From Maniola hyperantus (lineage: Eukaryota; Arthropoda; Insecta; Lepidoptera; Nymphalidae): a stretch of DNA of 64,000 bases. The translations under genes and the position numbers were made by a program. The stretch spans positions 3,782,001 to 3,846,000 of the forward strand of contig NC_048554.1 in the NCBI RefSeq assembly GCF_902806685.2, given 5' to 3'. Every line of letters begins with the position of its first letter. The stretch's first letter is position 1. The notes below the pieces were generated by a model. The model worked only from the letters and a program-made list of their open reading frames with translations. It did not search any database and was not told where the DNA came from. This document shows positions 22,966 through 34,431 of this stretch, one piece after another.

Positions 22966-23523
22966 TTTTACTTAAACCTAATTCACAAATAAACTTGAAT
23001 TAAACTTGACTTAAACTAGACTTAGAGAGTCGATTGAGAAACAAGACACTTTTAACGCAAATCCGCGAATATATCAACTTCAGTCCTCGAATGTACGTGT
23101 GCTAAATTTGCATTCAGAGAAGCAGGACGTATATCAAGAAGATCGTACGTACGTAGCTATTGAAACCCCAACGTGTTAGACCTATTATGTGTTTGATTTG
23201 TTTTCCTGTAAGCAGGTCCGTCTTTTGTGTCATATGCAACAATTATTGATTCACTCAAAGGATAAAGGAAGCATGACTCAATGGACATCTTCATTTTATT
23301 GTTCATGTACATTGGTACTGATTCTGAGTACAACAATTTTTTTAGAGTATTCGCCTCATCGCCATACTAATATAATACGAAAAGGACAGACACAGTTTGA
23401 CAGTTATAAATTTAATTTTGAGCCGTCAAACCTCGTGACTTTAGCTGCCAGTCGTGAGCCTATTGTTTGTAGCGTGCATTAAAATTTTGAGTCTTTAAAT
23501 GTAAAGTTCATGTTTCGTCCCTT
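22966..23523. other. Left flank of the Gypsy insertion; no confident gene
   Basis: A 97-codon plus frame (23189-23482) contains a hydrophobic patch (TLVLILSTTIFL) but no recognised domain or splice context. Confidence 0.4.
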
Positions 23524-25011
23524 TGTAAGGGTGGTAAATTGGGCGGAATGGAAATATACCCGGATACGGAATAATCTACCACCTTACAAAGATTAGAGGA
23601 AAATAATAATTTACTTTACTTGATCTATCTACCTAGTAAAGAATAGAAGCTAGCCGTCGACTCCCTTGTAATGTATATGAGGTGTTATAAATGAAATTTG
23701 CTAGATGTTAGGCAAAATTGTTTTTAATGTAACTTTTACCGGGGTCGCTTAATACATAGTGATGGCTAATAATGCTTAGTTATTCTAGCTTAATGCCAAG
23801 ACTTAATTTAGATACATTAGAATGCCTTAGGTAGATAGTACATAAAATCTATGTTTTAAATTTAAGATGCCATTGGCATGGAATAGACAATGACACAGTA
23901 AAATTCATAAAATTGTTTCAAAATAAAGCTCAGTAGTAAAGACAGGGTTCTTACTGTACACATACACTAAGAAGGTTCACTAAACTGTTCCAGGATACAA
24001 ACATTTGCTTACTTGTAGGTGCGAAGACTGCAATGTAGCTGGACGGCATCGGCCAAGATCCAAAACTCAATTTAACTTGATTCTTCACAACCGAAATGTT
24101 TCCTTACAAAGATTTTCACCAAGTCTTATCCATAGAAATTAAGTTGCCAACGTGAATGTGCAAAAGAAATAAATACGGAAAACGAAAGCAAAAAAAAAAA
24201 ACGGAAAACCGAAAACTAAAAACGGAAACGCAAACGGAAACGCAAACGGAAACCCTGTAACAAAGAAAAACAAGATTATAATTTGTGCTGTGTGAAAATT
24301 TCGACACGTGGAATTTTCCCGATCAAACACAACTCACCTATTGAACTCCTGGCCACCAATGGTTTTCAGGAGTCCACCCACAACCCATTATCCTCATTTA
24401 TTTGGGAAGGTAAAATAACTGGAACTGAAAGGGAAATCATGAAATTAGGATTTTCTCTAACCAAACCGCCATTTTGTCGAATCCACATTACTTGATTTTT
24501 CACTCACCATAATTGATGAAACATTGAAATACGTTAGGATGACTAAATTTATAACTATTGTATTTTCCCAGGCGAAGCCATGGGCGAAAAGGAGTGAGAT
24601 TTTCCTGGAACGAAAAAATTCGTCTTCACATGTTGACTCCAGAAAAATTCTAAATCTCACCAATCGGTGTTGCCAGACGCAACCCGAGTGTGGCCGCTCT
24701 CATTTAGTTTGATCATGAAGCCAATTCATTTTTGAATATTTGCGGAACCTAAGGATATATTATAAGAACCGTTTTGTTAATGACTTAACAATAAACAAAT
24801 GGTATTATGGTTTTATTTAATTATTTTGTTTTATTTTTACGACAATTGACAACGAAGCAAACGCCATCTATTGTGGCTCGAATGAACTCTGAACATCGAC
24901 CCACGCGTAGTTCTGCACCTTGATGCTAGGTGGCACCAACATACTTTGAACAAAATTGATTTTTATTAAAAGCGAAACGCTAGTTAGTAGTTCAAAATTT
25001 ACAACGTCACA
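23524..25011 (-). repeat. 3' LTR of the Gypsy element
   Basis: Identical by eye to the other LTR, so there are no mutations since insertion that I could find. An AATAAA on the minus strand (24402-24397), about 145 bases past the TATAAAT at 24553-24547, is a candidate poly(A) signal. Confidence 0.96.
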
Positions 25012-25028
25012 ATACTTCCCCTCCTACG
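25012..25028 (-). other. Polypurine tract
   Basis: In element sense GTAGGAGGGGAAGTAT immediately precedes the 3' LTR, as expected for the plus-strand DNA primer. Confidence 0.85.
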
Positions 25029-25831
25029 AAAAGGTTCAACAGGTTGAACCACGCTGCCCTCAGCGTCATCCAACAACTACTAACAATTTGCCTGAAACAA
25101 ACAAAAAAAACACAGAAGTTACGCGTGAACGCACATCTACTACTAACAAGGAAAATTGTCTAACAAAATAAATATACTGAAAACAGTGTAAGGTTTTATA
25201 CATTATACTTAACTACACAACCCTAACTTCTAAAAAGAATATATACAAAAAAACTTCATGGTGTCTAAGACACTTGAGTGGAAACATCTTGGCATCATTC
25301 TTCAGCTGACTGATAGAATGCGTCTAGGCCTACGGTGGTTCACTCTTTTAAACTACCATCTTAATATTTGTTACTCAACAAATACGGAAAAACTGGTTGT
25401 GAACGGGTCCATCTGATATGGCAACCGTTCTCTATCCCATTCGGAAAAATAAAACCGAATCAAAATCGGAATATGAGAAAAAAAAAACGAAATAACTCTC
25501 CTAGAAAATAGATCTCGGAACAGAATCGGAAAAATAACAGAAATGATCCATTATCTAGAAGGAAAACGAAAACAAAACACAAAACCCCCCCCTTTTCGTT
25601 ATCCCCAAAGTACGATATTTGCATTTTTACTTTCTCAACCGGTTGGTCTACCACAAGCATTCCAATCATCACATATTCATCCCTACATACATCCACTACA
25701 TTCCTCCTCAACTGAACCATGGTAATGTAACTGTTAACTCAGAACATCACTACACTCATTCAAATTCCTAATTGAATATTGATAACTTAAATATTCAAAC
25801 AGTTTAGACCAAACTAAGTAATGGCAAATAT
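25029..25831 (-). other. 3' non-coding part of the Gypsy element
   Basis: Between the pol stop and the polypurine tract. An 86-codon Phe-rich frame (25720-25460) is probably chance. No envelope-like signal peptide or transmembrane pattern is convincing. Confidence 0.6.
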
Positions 25832-28800
25832 CTACTTCTTAATATCCTTAATATGCCAAGTGCCTATTGGGTGGTTGTCAGCTACTCTAACTAGTTCATA
25901 AACCAAAGGTGACAAAACCTTGACAACCCTGCACTTTTCATACTTAGGTGCCAGCTTAGCTGCGAAAAAATTTGTAGCGTCGCTTTGTGGATAGGTCTTT
26001 TTCCACACTATATCCCCAACAGAATAGCTTGCAGACCTACGCCTTAAGTTGTAATGCGTTGCATACTCTGCATGAGCCTGAAACAAATTTCTCCTAACCT
26101 GACCAAATATGTCCTCCAAAGTTCCAAACTTTCCTGCGTATTCCTCCCTTGGAATTCCGGCCTCGTACTCCTTATCCGTGTCCTTATAGAAGGAACCATT
26201 TAAAACCGGTTCTCTAGCGTGGACAAGGAAGAACGGGGAGAATCCAGTGGATTCATTAACCGCACTGTTTATGGCGAACTGGACCTTGTACAGGTTTTCG
26301 TCCCAGGACCTGTGGTTATCTTTCACAAAAGCGGCTACAGCAGTCATAACAACCTTATTGTACCTCTCAACAAGGTTAACTTGCGGAGTGTACAGTGGTG
26401 TGTAGTGTAATTTCGGAATATTATAACGCTTAATGAGATTACGGAATTCAGATCCTGTAAATTGGGACCCATTGTCCACAATCACAGTCTCTGGAACACT
26501 ATGGTTCAAAAATACAAAATTCTCTAGCGCTTTAACAACAGCGGCACCTGTGGCACGCCGTAACGGAAACAACATTGTATATTTCGAAAAACAACACGTC
26601 ACCACAAAAAGAAATGTAAATCCTGATTTAGACCTAGGCAAAGGTCCGACTAAATCAGCCGAAATGACCTGAAAAGGTCTCTCGCAGACTTTAGGCTTCC
26701 CTAGCAGACCTGGAGTGGCTGATGTCGTGTGTTTATACGCAGAGCAAGTATCACAATTCTTAACGTACTCAACCACGTCCTTATACATACCACGCCAAAA
26801 ATATCTGAGGGATAATCTGCGATGAGTTTTGAACACACCAAAATGACCTGCAGTTGCGTCTGCATGGTTTTGTTGCATAATTCTAAGGATGTCGTTCTTG
26901 TGGACTACCTCTTTCCAGTCGAACTCACTGAGAAGCTGGTATTTACATTTACTGTAACGATATAGTTTATCGTTCAAAATACTAAAATTCGGAAAATTTG
27001 CTGGATTGATTTTACAGCCATTAAATGTTTTGTCATACCAGTCATCTACCAAAACTTGTTGACTAGAGTTATCATTACGATCACCAACTACATCTACGTG
27101 TATGAGTCTCGACAAGGTATCCGGAACTACATTATCACAACCCTTCCTATGTTCGATAACAAAATTATACTGTGATAATCTACAACCCCATCTGGCGAGT
27201 CGTCCTGAGGGATTTTCTAAATTTAAGAACCACTTTAGGGATGCATGGTCTGTGATAATTGTGACTGGCTTGGAACCAAAATAAGCCTGAAATTTCTCCA
27301 CTGCAAAAATCACAGCTAGAGCCTCGCGTTCCGTCGCGCTGTAATTCCTTTCGTTTTTATTTAGGCTCCTACTGACATACGCAATGGGATGATCGCAACC
27401 ATCGGTTTCTTGCGTCAGCATACCGCCAACACCATATGCAGAAGCATCACAATGTATTTTGAATGGTTTTTCAAAATTCGGTACCGCAAGAACAGGTGCG
27501 GTTACCAACGCATTCTTCAATGTATTAAATGCTACCTCTGCCTGTTCGCTCCACTCAAATTTAGGTGCGTTCTTTCCTTTACTCGTTAGTCTATTGAGTG
27601 GTGCAGCGATGGTTGAAAAATTCCTAATAAAGCGCCTGTACCAAGAACAAGTGCCTAGGAAAATCTTTACCTCCTGTGCAGTTTTTGGGGTCGGAAAGTT
27701 CAAAACTGCGGCAACTTTTCCAGGATCTGTGCGTAAACCAAATTCGTCCACTATATACCCTAAATATTTCAAAGAGTTTCTAAAAAAATTACATTTATCA
27801 AAATTTATGGATAGTTGAGCCATTTTTAGTTTATCCAGAACTCTGTTTAATAAAATTAAATGGGTTTCAAAATCAGCAGAACAAATAACAATATCATCTA
27901 TATAACAAAATACTATTCCATTTTCAATATCACTACAAAAATTTTGATTAAATAACTGGTCCATTAACCTCTGCTGTCGTGCTGGTGCACCGCATAGGCC
28001 AAACGGCATGACTTTAAATTTGAATAACCCTCTACCAGGAACTGTAAAACTGGTTTTTTCCTGAGAGTCGTCAGCTAACGGAATTTGCCAGAAACTTGAA
28101 CTTAAATCAATCGATGATAAAAACCTTGCCTCTTTCAAGCTATCTAGAATTTGTGGAATGTACGGTATTGAGTATGAATCCCCCTTTGTCACTGAATTTA
28201 ATTTCCTGCAATCTAGGCAAAATCTCCAGTCTCCATTTGCCTTTTTCACTAAAATTGCTGGGTTATTCCAAGGGCTTTCACTCGGAGTAACTACGTCCAT
28301 TTCCAGCATCCTATCTAACTCTTTACTTAAAGCTTCCTTCTTTTCGGGAGAAAGTGGATATTGTTTTATTTTTATTGGCAAGGCATCACCGGTGTCAATA
28401 ACATGTTCAATTAATTTTGTTCTACCCAATCCAATTTTCTCTGAAGAAATATCTAAAAATTTATTTACTACAGACTGGGCTAATTCTTTCTGTTGAGATG
28501 ATAAGTTTTCAAAAGAAGTGATGGTATGAATTTGTTTATTATCAATCGCACAAATATTGTAAAATTGAGAAGGTGCCTTAATTAATTCTAAATTATCAAA
28601 AATTCCAGGGGCTAACTGAAATGTTTTCCAAAAGTCACAACCAAAAATAACATCCGCTATTATAGAGGGTACTACAAAAAATTTTATTATGTGAGTTACG
28701 GAATTATAAGTAATCGGAATAAACATATAACCCATGCAATCAAGTTTGTCTCCATTTGCCACTGAAAATGTGGTATCAATACTGCTATGCAATTTATAAC

Positions 28801-29047
28801 CGAATCTCAAAAAAACCTTGTGCGCCTGGTTACCCAAAATTGACGCGCAAGCACCGGAATCTAGTAAACCTGTAATCTCAAAACCGTCAACAAAAACCTT
28901 TAAATATGGCCTAAAGTCTCGTTTATCCACTGAATACAGAACTGTGTCAGGTAAAAGGGATGTTTTGTTGTTAATGACCAAGTTCTTTACTTGTGTCTCT
29001 GCACAGTTCTTACTAATTAGTTTTTTGAATTTTTGTCCGGAGCGGGT
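25832..29047 (-). CDS. pol: Pol polyprotein of the Gypsy element (protease, RT, RNase H, integrase)
   Basis: Unbroken frame -1 to gag, open from 29047 and without an ATG near its start, so expected as a Gag-Pol fusion. Numbering from the TTG at 28981: aspartic protease LLDSGACAS at about 39-47; reverse transcriptase with SSIDLSSSFWQI, FKVMPFGLCGAPA and the catalytic YIDD at 360-363; RNase H with HCDASAYGVGG (about 510) and TDHASLKW (about 578); integrase zinc finger H706/H713/C743/C746; DDE core at D776 (SADLVG), D836 (VDNGSQF) and E872 (NLVERYNK), i.e. D-D-35-E. No stop or frameshift interrupts it, so the element could be autonomous. It ends with an IKDIKK tail; no chromodomain is evident. 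Confidence 0.96.
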   Translation of the reverse strand, partial: TRSGQKFKKLISKNCAETQVKNLVINNKTSLLPDTVLYSVDKRDFRPYLKVFVDGFEITGLLDSGACASILGNQAHKVFLRFGYKLHSSIDTTFSVANGDKLDCMGYMFIPITYNSVTHIIKFFVVPSIIADVIFGCDFWKTFQLAPGIFDNLELIKAPSQFYNICAIDNKQIHTITSFENLSSQQKELAQSVVNKFLDISSEKIGLGRTKLIEHVIDTGDALPIKIKQYPLSPEKKEALSKELDRMLEMDVVTPSESPWNNPAILVKKANGDWRFCLDCRKLNSVTKGDSYSIPYIPQILDSLKEARFLSSIDLSSSFWQIPLADDSQEKTSFTVPGRGLFKFKVMPFGLCGAPARQQRLMDQLFNQNFCSDIENGIVFCYIDDIVICSADFETHLILLNRVLDKLKMAQLSINFDKCNFFRNSLKYLGYIVDEFGLRTDPGKVAAVLNFPTPKTAQEVKIFLGTCSWYRRFIRNFSTIAAPLNRLTSKGKNAPKFEWSEQAEVAFNTLKNALVTAPVLAVPNFEKPFKIHCDASAYGVGGMLTQETDGCDHPIAYVSRSLNKNERNYSATEREALAVIFAVEKFQAYFGSKPVTIITDHASLKWFLNLENPSGRLARWGCRLSQYNFVIEHRKGCDNVVPDTLSRLIHVDVVGDRNDNSSQQVLVDDWYDKTFNGCKINPANFPNFSILNDKLYRYSKCKYQLLSEFDWKEVVHKNDILRIMQQNHADATAGHFGVFKTHRRLSLRYFWRGMYKDVVEYVKNCDTCSAYKHTTSATPGLLGKPKVCERPFQVISADLVGPLPRSKSGFTFLFVVTCCFSKYTMLFPLRRATGAAVVKALENFVFLNHSVPETVIVDNGSQFTGSEFRNLIKRYNIPKLHYTPLYTPQVNLVERYNKVVMTAVAAFVKDNHRSWDENLYKVQFAINSAVNESTGFSPFFLVHAREPVLNGSFYKDTDKEYEAGIPREEYAGKFGTLEDIFGQVRRNLFQAHAEYATHYNLRRRSASYSVGDIVWKKTYPQSDATNFFAAKLAPKYEKCRVVKVLSPLVYELVRVADNHPIGTWHIKDIKK
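29017..29026 (-). promoter_or_regulatory. -1 ribosomal frameshift site between gag and pol
   Basis: In gag frame the last codons are TCA AAA AAC TAA. A AAA AAC is a classical X XXY YYZ heptamer placed directly before the stop. Slipping back one base continues CTA ATT AGT into pol, which is open there. Pol has no other evident start. Confidence 0.88.
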
Positions 29048-30285
29048 TTACTAGTCGCCTTTTTACTACAACTTGGACATGTCTTTACTGTAAAGTTCTG
29101 ACGTCCACACGAAAAACATCTAATAAATTTCGGAACTGTCCTGCAAAATTTAAAGGAATGGTTACCCTTGCCGCACTTGTAACATAGTTGTTTATTTGTT
29201 TTCGTAAAATCAGTGCCTTTACTTGTATCAACCTTAGGTGCAGGTGTGACTGAAAGTGTGTTTATCTGTTTTGTCACTTGTTTGTAAGCAAACTCTGAAC
29301 TTAAAGTTGCCTTACTGTTAGTAGGCTCAGAAAATAAGGCGGAACGCTGCCTCGCAGCCTCTAGTTTGCGACACTTTTCCTTCAACATTGCGACAGACTT
29401 AATGTCAACAAGAGCTAATTGTTCTGAGTAAAAAGGGCGAATATTATGTAATAAAATTTGTAACTTTTGTTCTTCGGAAAGTGGTGTTGACAACCTTGAA
29501 AACATGCCAAACATTACAGCGAAATAGATAGACACAGGTTCTTCAGAGCCTTGTGTTCTTGCTCGAATTTCACCTAGCAACCTGTAGTCATAATCTACTG
29601 CATCAAATTCCTCTAAAAATAAAGTTCTCAATTCTGACCAAGACGAAACTTGACATTTGTTGCCTCTGTACCATAACAATGCTCGGCCTGTAAAAAGATG
29701 AAATGCAGAAACAAATAATTTTCCATCTGAAACGCCATAAGATCTTTTATATTCCTCAACGCGTTCGATGAAACTGCGCGGATCACCCTGTCCGTTGAAA
29801 TTTAACTTCCACTTGGCAACATTTTTATCACCAGTGCAGTCAACGGCGGTACTCTCGGAATCCAGTGATTCGTCGTGAGACGACTCATTGTCAGCATCTA
29901 ATCTGGAAATCAAACTCTGCAACTTTGTATGTAATTCACTCTTCCTACTTATTAAGCTGAGTTCGGAACACTGTATTCTCAAAATTCTAAAGTACAAATG
30001 TGAAGCTAAAGCTTTAGACCTACAGAGGGCATGTCTATCTTTAGTGTCAGAACACTTTTTTAATAAATCTTCTAAGTCTTGAAGTTTTTTAGTAATAACC
30101 CCTAACTCACTTTCAGAATTGAAATCCGTCTCTAAAATTGATTCAGAAGGAATTTCCTGAATTAATTGTTTTAACTGTTTCTTTAAACCTAGCACTGTAG
30201 GTGCTGGAGTTTCGGAACGAATGGATACCTCATAACACAATTCGTCCTTCAAAAGTGAATGAAACTGGGCAAAAGTCTGTTCCAT
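29017..30285 (-). CDS. gag: Gag nucleocapsid polyprotein of the Gypsy element
   Basis: 422-residue structural polyprotein that would form the cytoplasmic particle and package RNA. The first ATG of the frame is at 30285. A helical region at about 30-130 precedes a capsid-like central region (WKLNFNGQGDPRSFIERVEE..). Near the C-terminus there is a canonical CCHC zinc knuckle (CYKCGKGNHSFKFC, about residues 368-381), a second knuckle with Phe in place of the His (CFSCGRQNFTVKTC), and an extra CPSC. A Lys/Pro tail ends at TAA 29019-29017. The ORF is unbroken. It overlaps pol by about 30 bases, with a -1 slippery site as its last codons. Confidence 0.95.
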   Translation of the reverse strand: MEQTFAQFHSLLKDELCYEVSIRSETPAPTVLGLKKQLKQLIQEIPSESILETDFNSESELGVITKKLQDLEDLLKKCSDTKDRHALCRSKALASHLYFRILRIQCSELSLISRKSELHTKLQSLISRLDADNESSHDESLDSESTAVDCTGDKNVAKWKLNFNGQGDPRSFIERVEEYKRSYGVSDGKLFVSAFHLFTGRALLWYRGNKCQVSSWSELRTLFLEEFDAVDYDYRLLGEIRARTQGSEEPVSIYFAVMFGMFSRLSTPLSEEQKLQILLHNIRPFYSEQLALVDIKSVAMLKEKCRKLEAARQRSALFSEPTNSKATLSSEFAYKQVTKQINTLSVTPAPKVDTSKGTDFTKTNKQLCYKCGKGNHSFKFCRTVPKFIRCFSCGRQNFTVKTCPSCSKKATSKPAPDKNSKN

Positions 30286-31438
30286 TGTGTTAAGTCAAAA
30301 CACATTTAACAAAATATCGAGCTTGTGTAACTGTCTATGTTTAGCCTTATACCAATTGGTTAAACACAAACACAAAAGAAGTTATTTAAACTATTAAATA
30401 TACACAAGCAAAATACACAACAAAAACAATATTCTTAAGTCTATCCTAACCTATTTTATCAATTATGTTCCTATTCCAAAATATTGTTAATAATACAAGC
30501 ACATATTATTACTATAGTAAACAAAATATAACAAAATAAAACTTCCCAAAATTGAATAAATGATTGTAAGGTGCAGTATCACCTTTATGAGTACACAGTG
30601 TGTTACAACCTTTACAATTACAAAAGTAAACAGGCAACAAAGTTGCAATGAACTCTGACTAGCATATTATCTTTCAAAAAAAACAAAGAGATTGTGCAAT
30701 GGTTTGATGGCTGTTACTTTACACTTTTAACACATAACCTAAAATACAACAAAATCTGTTTCTAAATGTCACTTTAAACTACCAGCATTCAATTAAACTT
30801 AACATGTTTTGTGTGTGAAGTAGCTTTTATCATAACCTTAACACAGCTCTAAACAAAATTTCAACAAAATAATGAAGTATCAAGTCACTGAAAAAAAATT
30901 GTTCATAACTTCATACTTGAACTTAATGTAATCTCTGAATATAGTTTATATATTTAGTTTCACAAGTTGTAACTCTTAGTATTTATAAATGTATGTGTGT
31001 AACTAGTTAACGGCACATAGCGTTTCAAAACTTTAATTATACTAAGTTACCGGAAATTTCAAACATAAGATGTACTTACTATTGAAAGCAATACCCAACA
31101 ACAACTCAGTTAAGCAATGTTTATTACTAAACTGAAGGCAAACATTCACTTATACACCTCCAAGGTAAGTCAAATAACATAATTGAACGGCATAAGCACC
31201 ATTTATAATGTGTTAATTAAATAAGAAAAAACCAATGTTGGACTATACTCAGAAAATTACTTAACCTATCAGACAAAATTTCTAACTATTAGTTATTATT
31301 TAGTTAGTTAACCATAAAAAAAACAGCTTAGAGCTCTTTGCAATGTGTCACCACTTAGAAAATTGTACAATCAGCGGAGTACATTTCATAAAATTCACAA
31401 AATTTCTCAAAATATACTGAAATAACTATATAAAAAAA
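30286..31438 (-). other. Leader of the Gypsy element
   Basis: About 1.15 kb between primer site and gag ATG. AT-rich with many ACAAA runs. I see no ORF of note. Confidence 0.7.
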
Positions 31439-31451
31439 CGTTCGGGCGCCA
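31439..31451 (-). other. Primer-binding site
   Basis: Two bases inside the 5' LTR the element reads TGGCGCCCGAACG, whose first 12 bases are the lysine-tRNA type primer site seen in many retroelements. Priming by a host lysine tRNA is inferred. Confidence 0.85.
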
Positions 31452-31453
31452 TT

Positions 31454-32941
31454 TGTAAGGGTGGTAAATTGGGCGGAATGGAAATATACCCGGATACGGA
31501 ATAATCTACCACCTTACAAAGATTAGAGGAAAATAATAATTTACTTTACTTGATCTATCTACCTAGTAAAGAATAGAAGCTAGCCGTCGACTCCCTTGTA
31601 ATGTATATGAGGTGTTATAAATGAAATTTGCTAGATGTTAGGCAAAATTGTTTTTAATGTAACTTTTACCGGGGTCGCTTAATACATAGTGATGGCTAAT
31701 AATGCTTAGTTATTCTAGCTTAATGCCAAGACTTAATTTAGATACATTAGAATGCCTTAGGTAGATAGTACATAAAATCTATGTTTTAAATTTAAGATGC
31801 CATTGGCATGGAATAGACAATGACACAGTAAAATTCATAAAATTGTTTCAAAATAAAGCTCAGTAGTAAAGACAGGGTTCTTACTGTACACATACACTAA
31901 GAAGGTTCACTAAACTGTTCCAGGATACAAACATTTGCTTACTTGTAGGTGCGAAGACTGCAATGTAGCTGGACGGCATCGGCCAAGATCCAAAACTCAA
32001 TTTAACTTGATTCTTCACAACCGAAATGTTTCCTTACAAAGATTTTCACCAAGTCTTATCCATAGAAATTAAGTTGCCAACGTGAATGTGCAAAAGAAAT
32101 AAATACGGAAAACGAAAGCAAAAAAAAAAAACGGAAAACCGAAAACTAAAAACGGAAACGCAAACGGAAACGCAAACGGAAACCCTGTAACAAAGAAAAA
32201 CAAGATTATAATTTGTGCTGTGTGAAAATTTCGACACGTGGAATTTTCCCGATCAAACACAACTCACCTATTGAACTCCTGGCCACCAATGGTTTTCAGG
32301 AGTCCACCCACAACCCATTATCCTCATTTATTTGGGAAGGTAAAATAACTGGAACTGAAAGGGAAATCATGAAATTAGGATTTTCTCTAACCAAACCGCC
32401 ATTTTGTCGAATCCACATTACTTGATTTTTCACTCACCATAATTGATGAAACATTGAAATACGTTAGGATGACTAAATTTATAACTATTGTATTTTCCCA
32501 GGCGAAGCCATGGGCGAAAAGGAGTGAGATTTTCCTGGAACGAAAAAATTCGTCTTCACATGTTGACTCCAGAAAAATTCTAAATCTCACCAATCGGTGT
32601 TGCCAGACGCAACCCGAGTGTGGCCGCTCTCATTTAGTTTGATCATGAAGCCAATTCATTTTTGAATATTTGCGGAACCTAAGGATATATTATAAGAACC
32701 GTTTTGTTAATGACTTAACAATAAACAAATGGTATTATGGTTTTATTTAATTATTTTGTTTTATTTTTACGACAATTGACAACGAAGCAAACGCCATCTA
32801 TTGTGGCTCGAATGAACTCTGAACATCGACCCACGCGTAGTTCTGCACCTTGATGCTAGGTGGCACCAACATACTTTGAACAAAATTGATTTTTATTAAA
32901 AGCGAAACGCTAGTTAGTAGTTCAAAATTTACAACGTCACA
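31454..32941 (-). repeat. 5' LTR of the Gypsy element
   Basis: Identical by eye to 23524-25011 (offset 7930). In element sense it begins TGTGACGTT and ends CCCTTACA. A TATAAAT on the minus strand at 32483-32477 may be the TATA box. It contains a short GGAAACGCAAAC tandem and an A-rich run. Short ORFs inside it on either strand are not genes. Confidence 0.96.
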
Positions 32942-33159
32942 CCTTTTTAGAAATATTAAAAAGAAAAAATGCAGATACTCTAAATTTAGTTTAGAGAAAG
33001 ACAACAGAATCGGCGCCACATCTATTAATTTTACAATAGGTGATGCCTGCGACTTCGTCTGGGTGCAGTTTTTCAAAAAGCTCATGGGAACTCGATTTTA
33101 TTTTTTGTTTATTTTTTTTGATTTTCCGGAATAAAAGTAGTCTAGTTAGGTATGTCACT

Positions 33160-33578
33160 TTAAAAAAACCGGCTACGTGCGAGTCGGATTTGCGCACCGA
33201 GGTTTCCGTAATCGGGTATTTTTTTTCGACATTTTGCACGATCAATCAAAAACGACAAATAAAAATAAATAAAAATCTGTTTTAGAATATAAAGGTAAAG
33301 CCCGTTCATATGATACCTCACTTGGTATAGTTATCTTACTTTGGAAATTAAAAATAATTATTTGTTCATTAACACATTTAATTTTTTTGTGTGATGTAAC
33401 CACAAATCCATGGTTTTCGGATTTTTCCCTTTACTTGTGCTTAACTTATAAAACAGTGCTACCTACCTTTCATGATTCTAGGTCAACGGGAAGTAAGGTT
33501 TTGATTTCTGGACAGACACGACAGATAACGAAGTGATCCTAGAAAGGTTTTTTCTCTCTAGAGATACGGAATCCTAAG
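33160..33578 (+). repeat. Repeat C, full but diverged
   Basis: AAAAACCGGCTACGTGCGAG to GAGATACGGAATCCTAAG. Confidence 0.7.
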
Positions 33579-33639
33579 AATTATCACGTCGCGTCGTCGT
33601 CTAACAAATAACAGTAATCTGATGGGTTTGCTAAACATA

Positions 33640-33800
33640 CAGTACGCGGCAGAAGGAGATAGCGGATTTGTAGAGCATTTTCTTTGTTGTTGAGACCGAC
33701 AAAACGTCACATAGGTATGAGTGACAGAGACAACGCTCTACAAAGCCGAAATGTCATTCCAAAGGTCGATGTACATTATTTTCTGCCGCGAACCGTACCT
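33640..33800. mobile_element. MITE family G
   Basis: CAGTACGCGGCAGAAG.. paired with TTTTCTGCCGCGAACC; interior TAGGTATGAGTGACAGAGAC shared with 6362. Confidence 0.7.
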
Positions 33801-34049
33801 CGGCATATCTCCGCTCTGGTGGATACCGGGCCTAAAAGAGGAGCATTAAGTCTCGTTAGGCGTTACTTAATCGATTTAATGAAGTTCATCGTAATTCGCG
33901 GCACTTTCCATGTTAAGTGACACCGATTACGTGTATGGATTAGCAAAGTGATGTTGAATAACTACTGTTAACTGTATGCACTAAGTAGGCAACGCAACAT
34001 AAAAAAAAGTAGCTAACATCTAAATATGCATGCAATCACACACTCCCAC

Positions 34050-34070
34050 TTACACACACACACACGCACG

Positions 34071-34149
<79 letters not shown>

Positions 34150-34157
34150 GCACACAC
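34050..34157. repeat. (CA)n microsatellite
   Basis: Over 40 CA units with a few interruptions. The Thr/His ORFs across it are artefacts. Confidence 0.98.
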
Positions 34158-34431
34158 TGTACAAGTACCTACCTTGTTTATTATATACCTACATTTATTC
34201 CAAATCTATTCTGTTAAAATAGTTTTAATTATAATTTTAAGTAATCTCTTTTGGCCTTCTGTTATACCTAGATTTAAATTTAAATAATAATTATGTATTT
34301 ACGCTGTTGATTACTTTCAAATAAACAAAATCAAAAAAATAAAAATAAAAACATATCATGTTGAAATGTAGGCCTACATTAACTCCTTACGGCTCGACGA
34401 TGGCCTTGATTGAATTCAGGCAAATATTAAC

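Larger units (their letters stand above)
23524..32941 (-). mobile_element. Complete Ty3/Gypsy LTR retrotransposon, recently inserted
   Basis: 9418-bp element on the minus strand with 1488-bp LTRs (TGTGACG..CCTTACA in element sense) that show no difference by eye. It is bounded by a 4-bp target duplication CCTT (23520-23523 and 32942-32945). In element order: 5' LTR 32941-31454, primer site, a leader of about 1.15 kb, gag, pol (protease, RT, RNase H, integrase), an 820-bp 3' non-coding stretch, polypurine tract, 3' LTR. There is no env-like ORF. The long LTRs, lysine-like primer site and integrase (SADLVGPLP, VDNGSQF) recall the Osvaldo/Ulysses group, which is a guess to be tested on an RT tree. 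Confidence 0.97.

Noticed and set aside
24116..24712. Five short ORFs repeated at 32046-32642
   Set aside because: They fall in non-coding LTR sequence and are duplicated only because the LTRs are identical.
25460..25720. 86-codon frame between pol and the 3' LTR as a possible envelope gene
   Set aside because: Too short, Phe-rich low complexity, no signal peptide, cleavage site or glycosylation pattern.
26219..28496. Plus-strand ORFs inside the pol region
   Set aside because: Antisense shadows of pol, which has full domain support on the minus strand.
34026..34287. Two ORFs of Thr/His repeats
   Set aside because: They are read through a (CA)n microsatellite.
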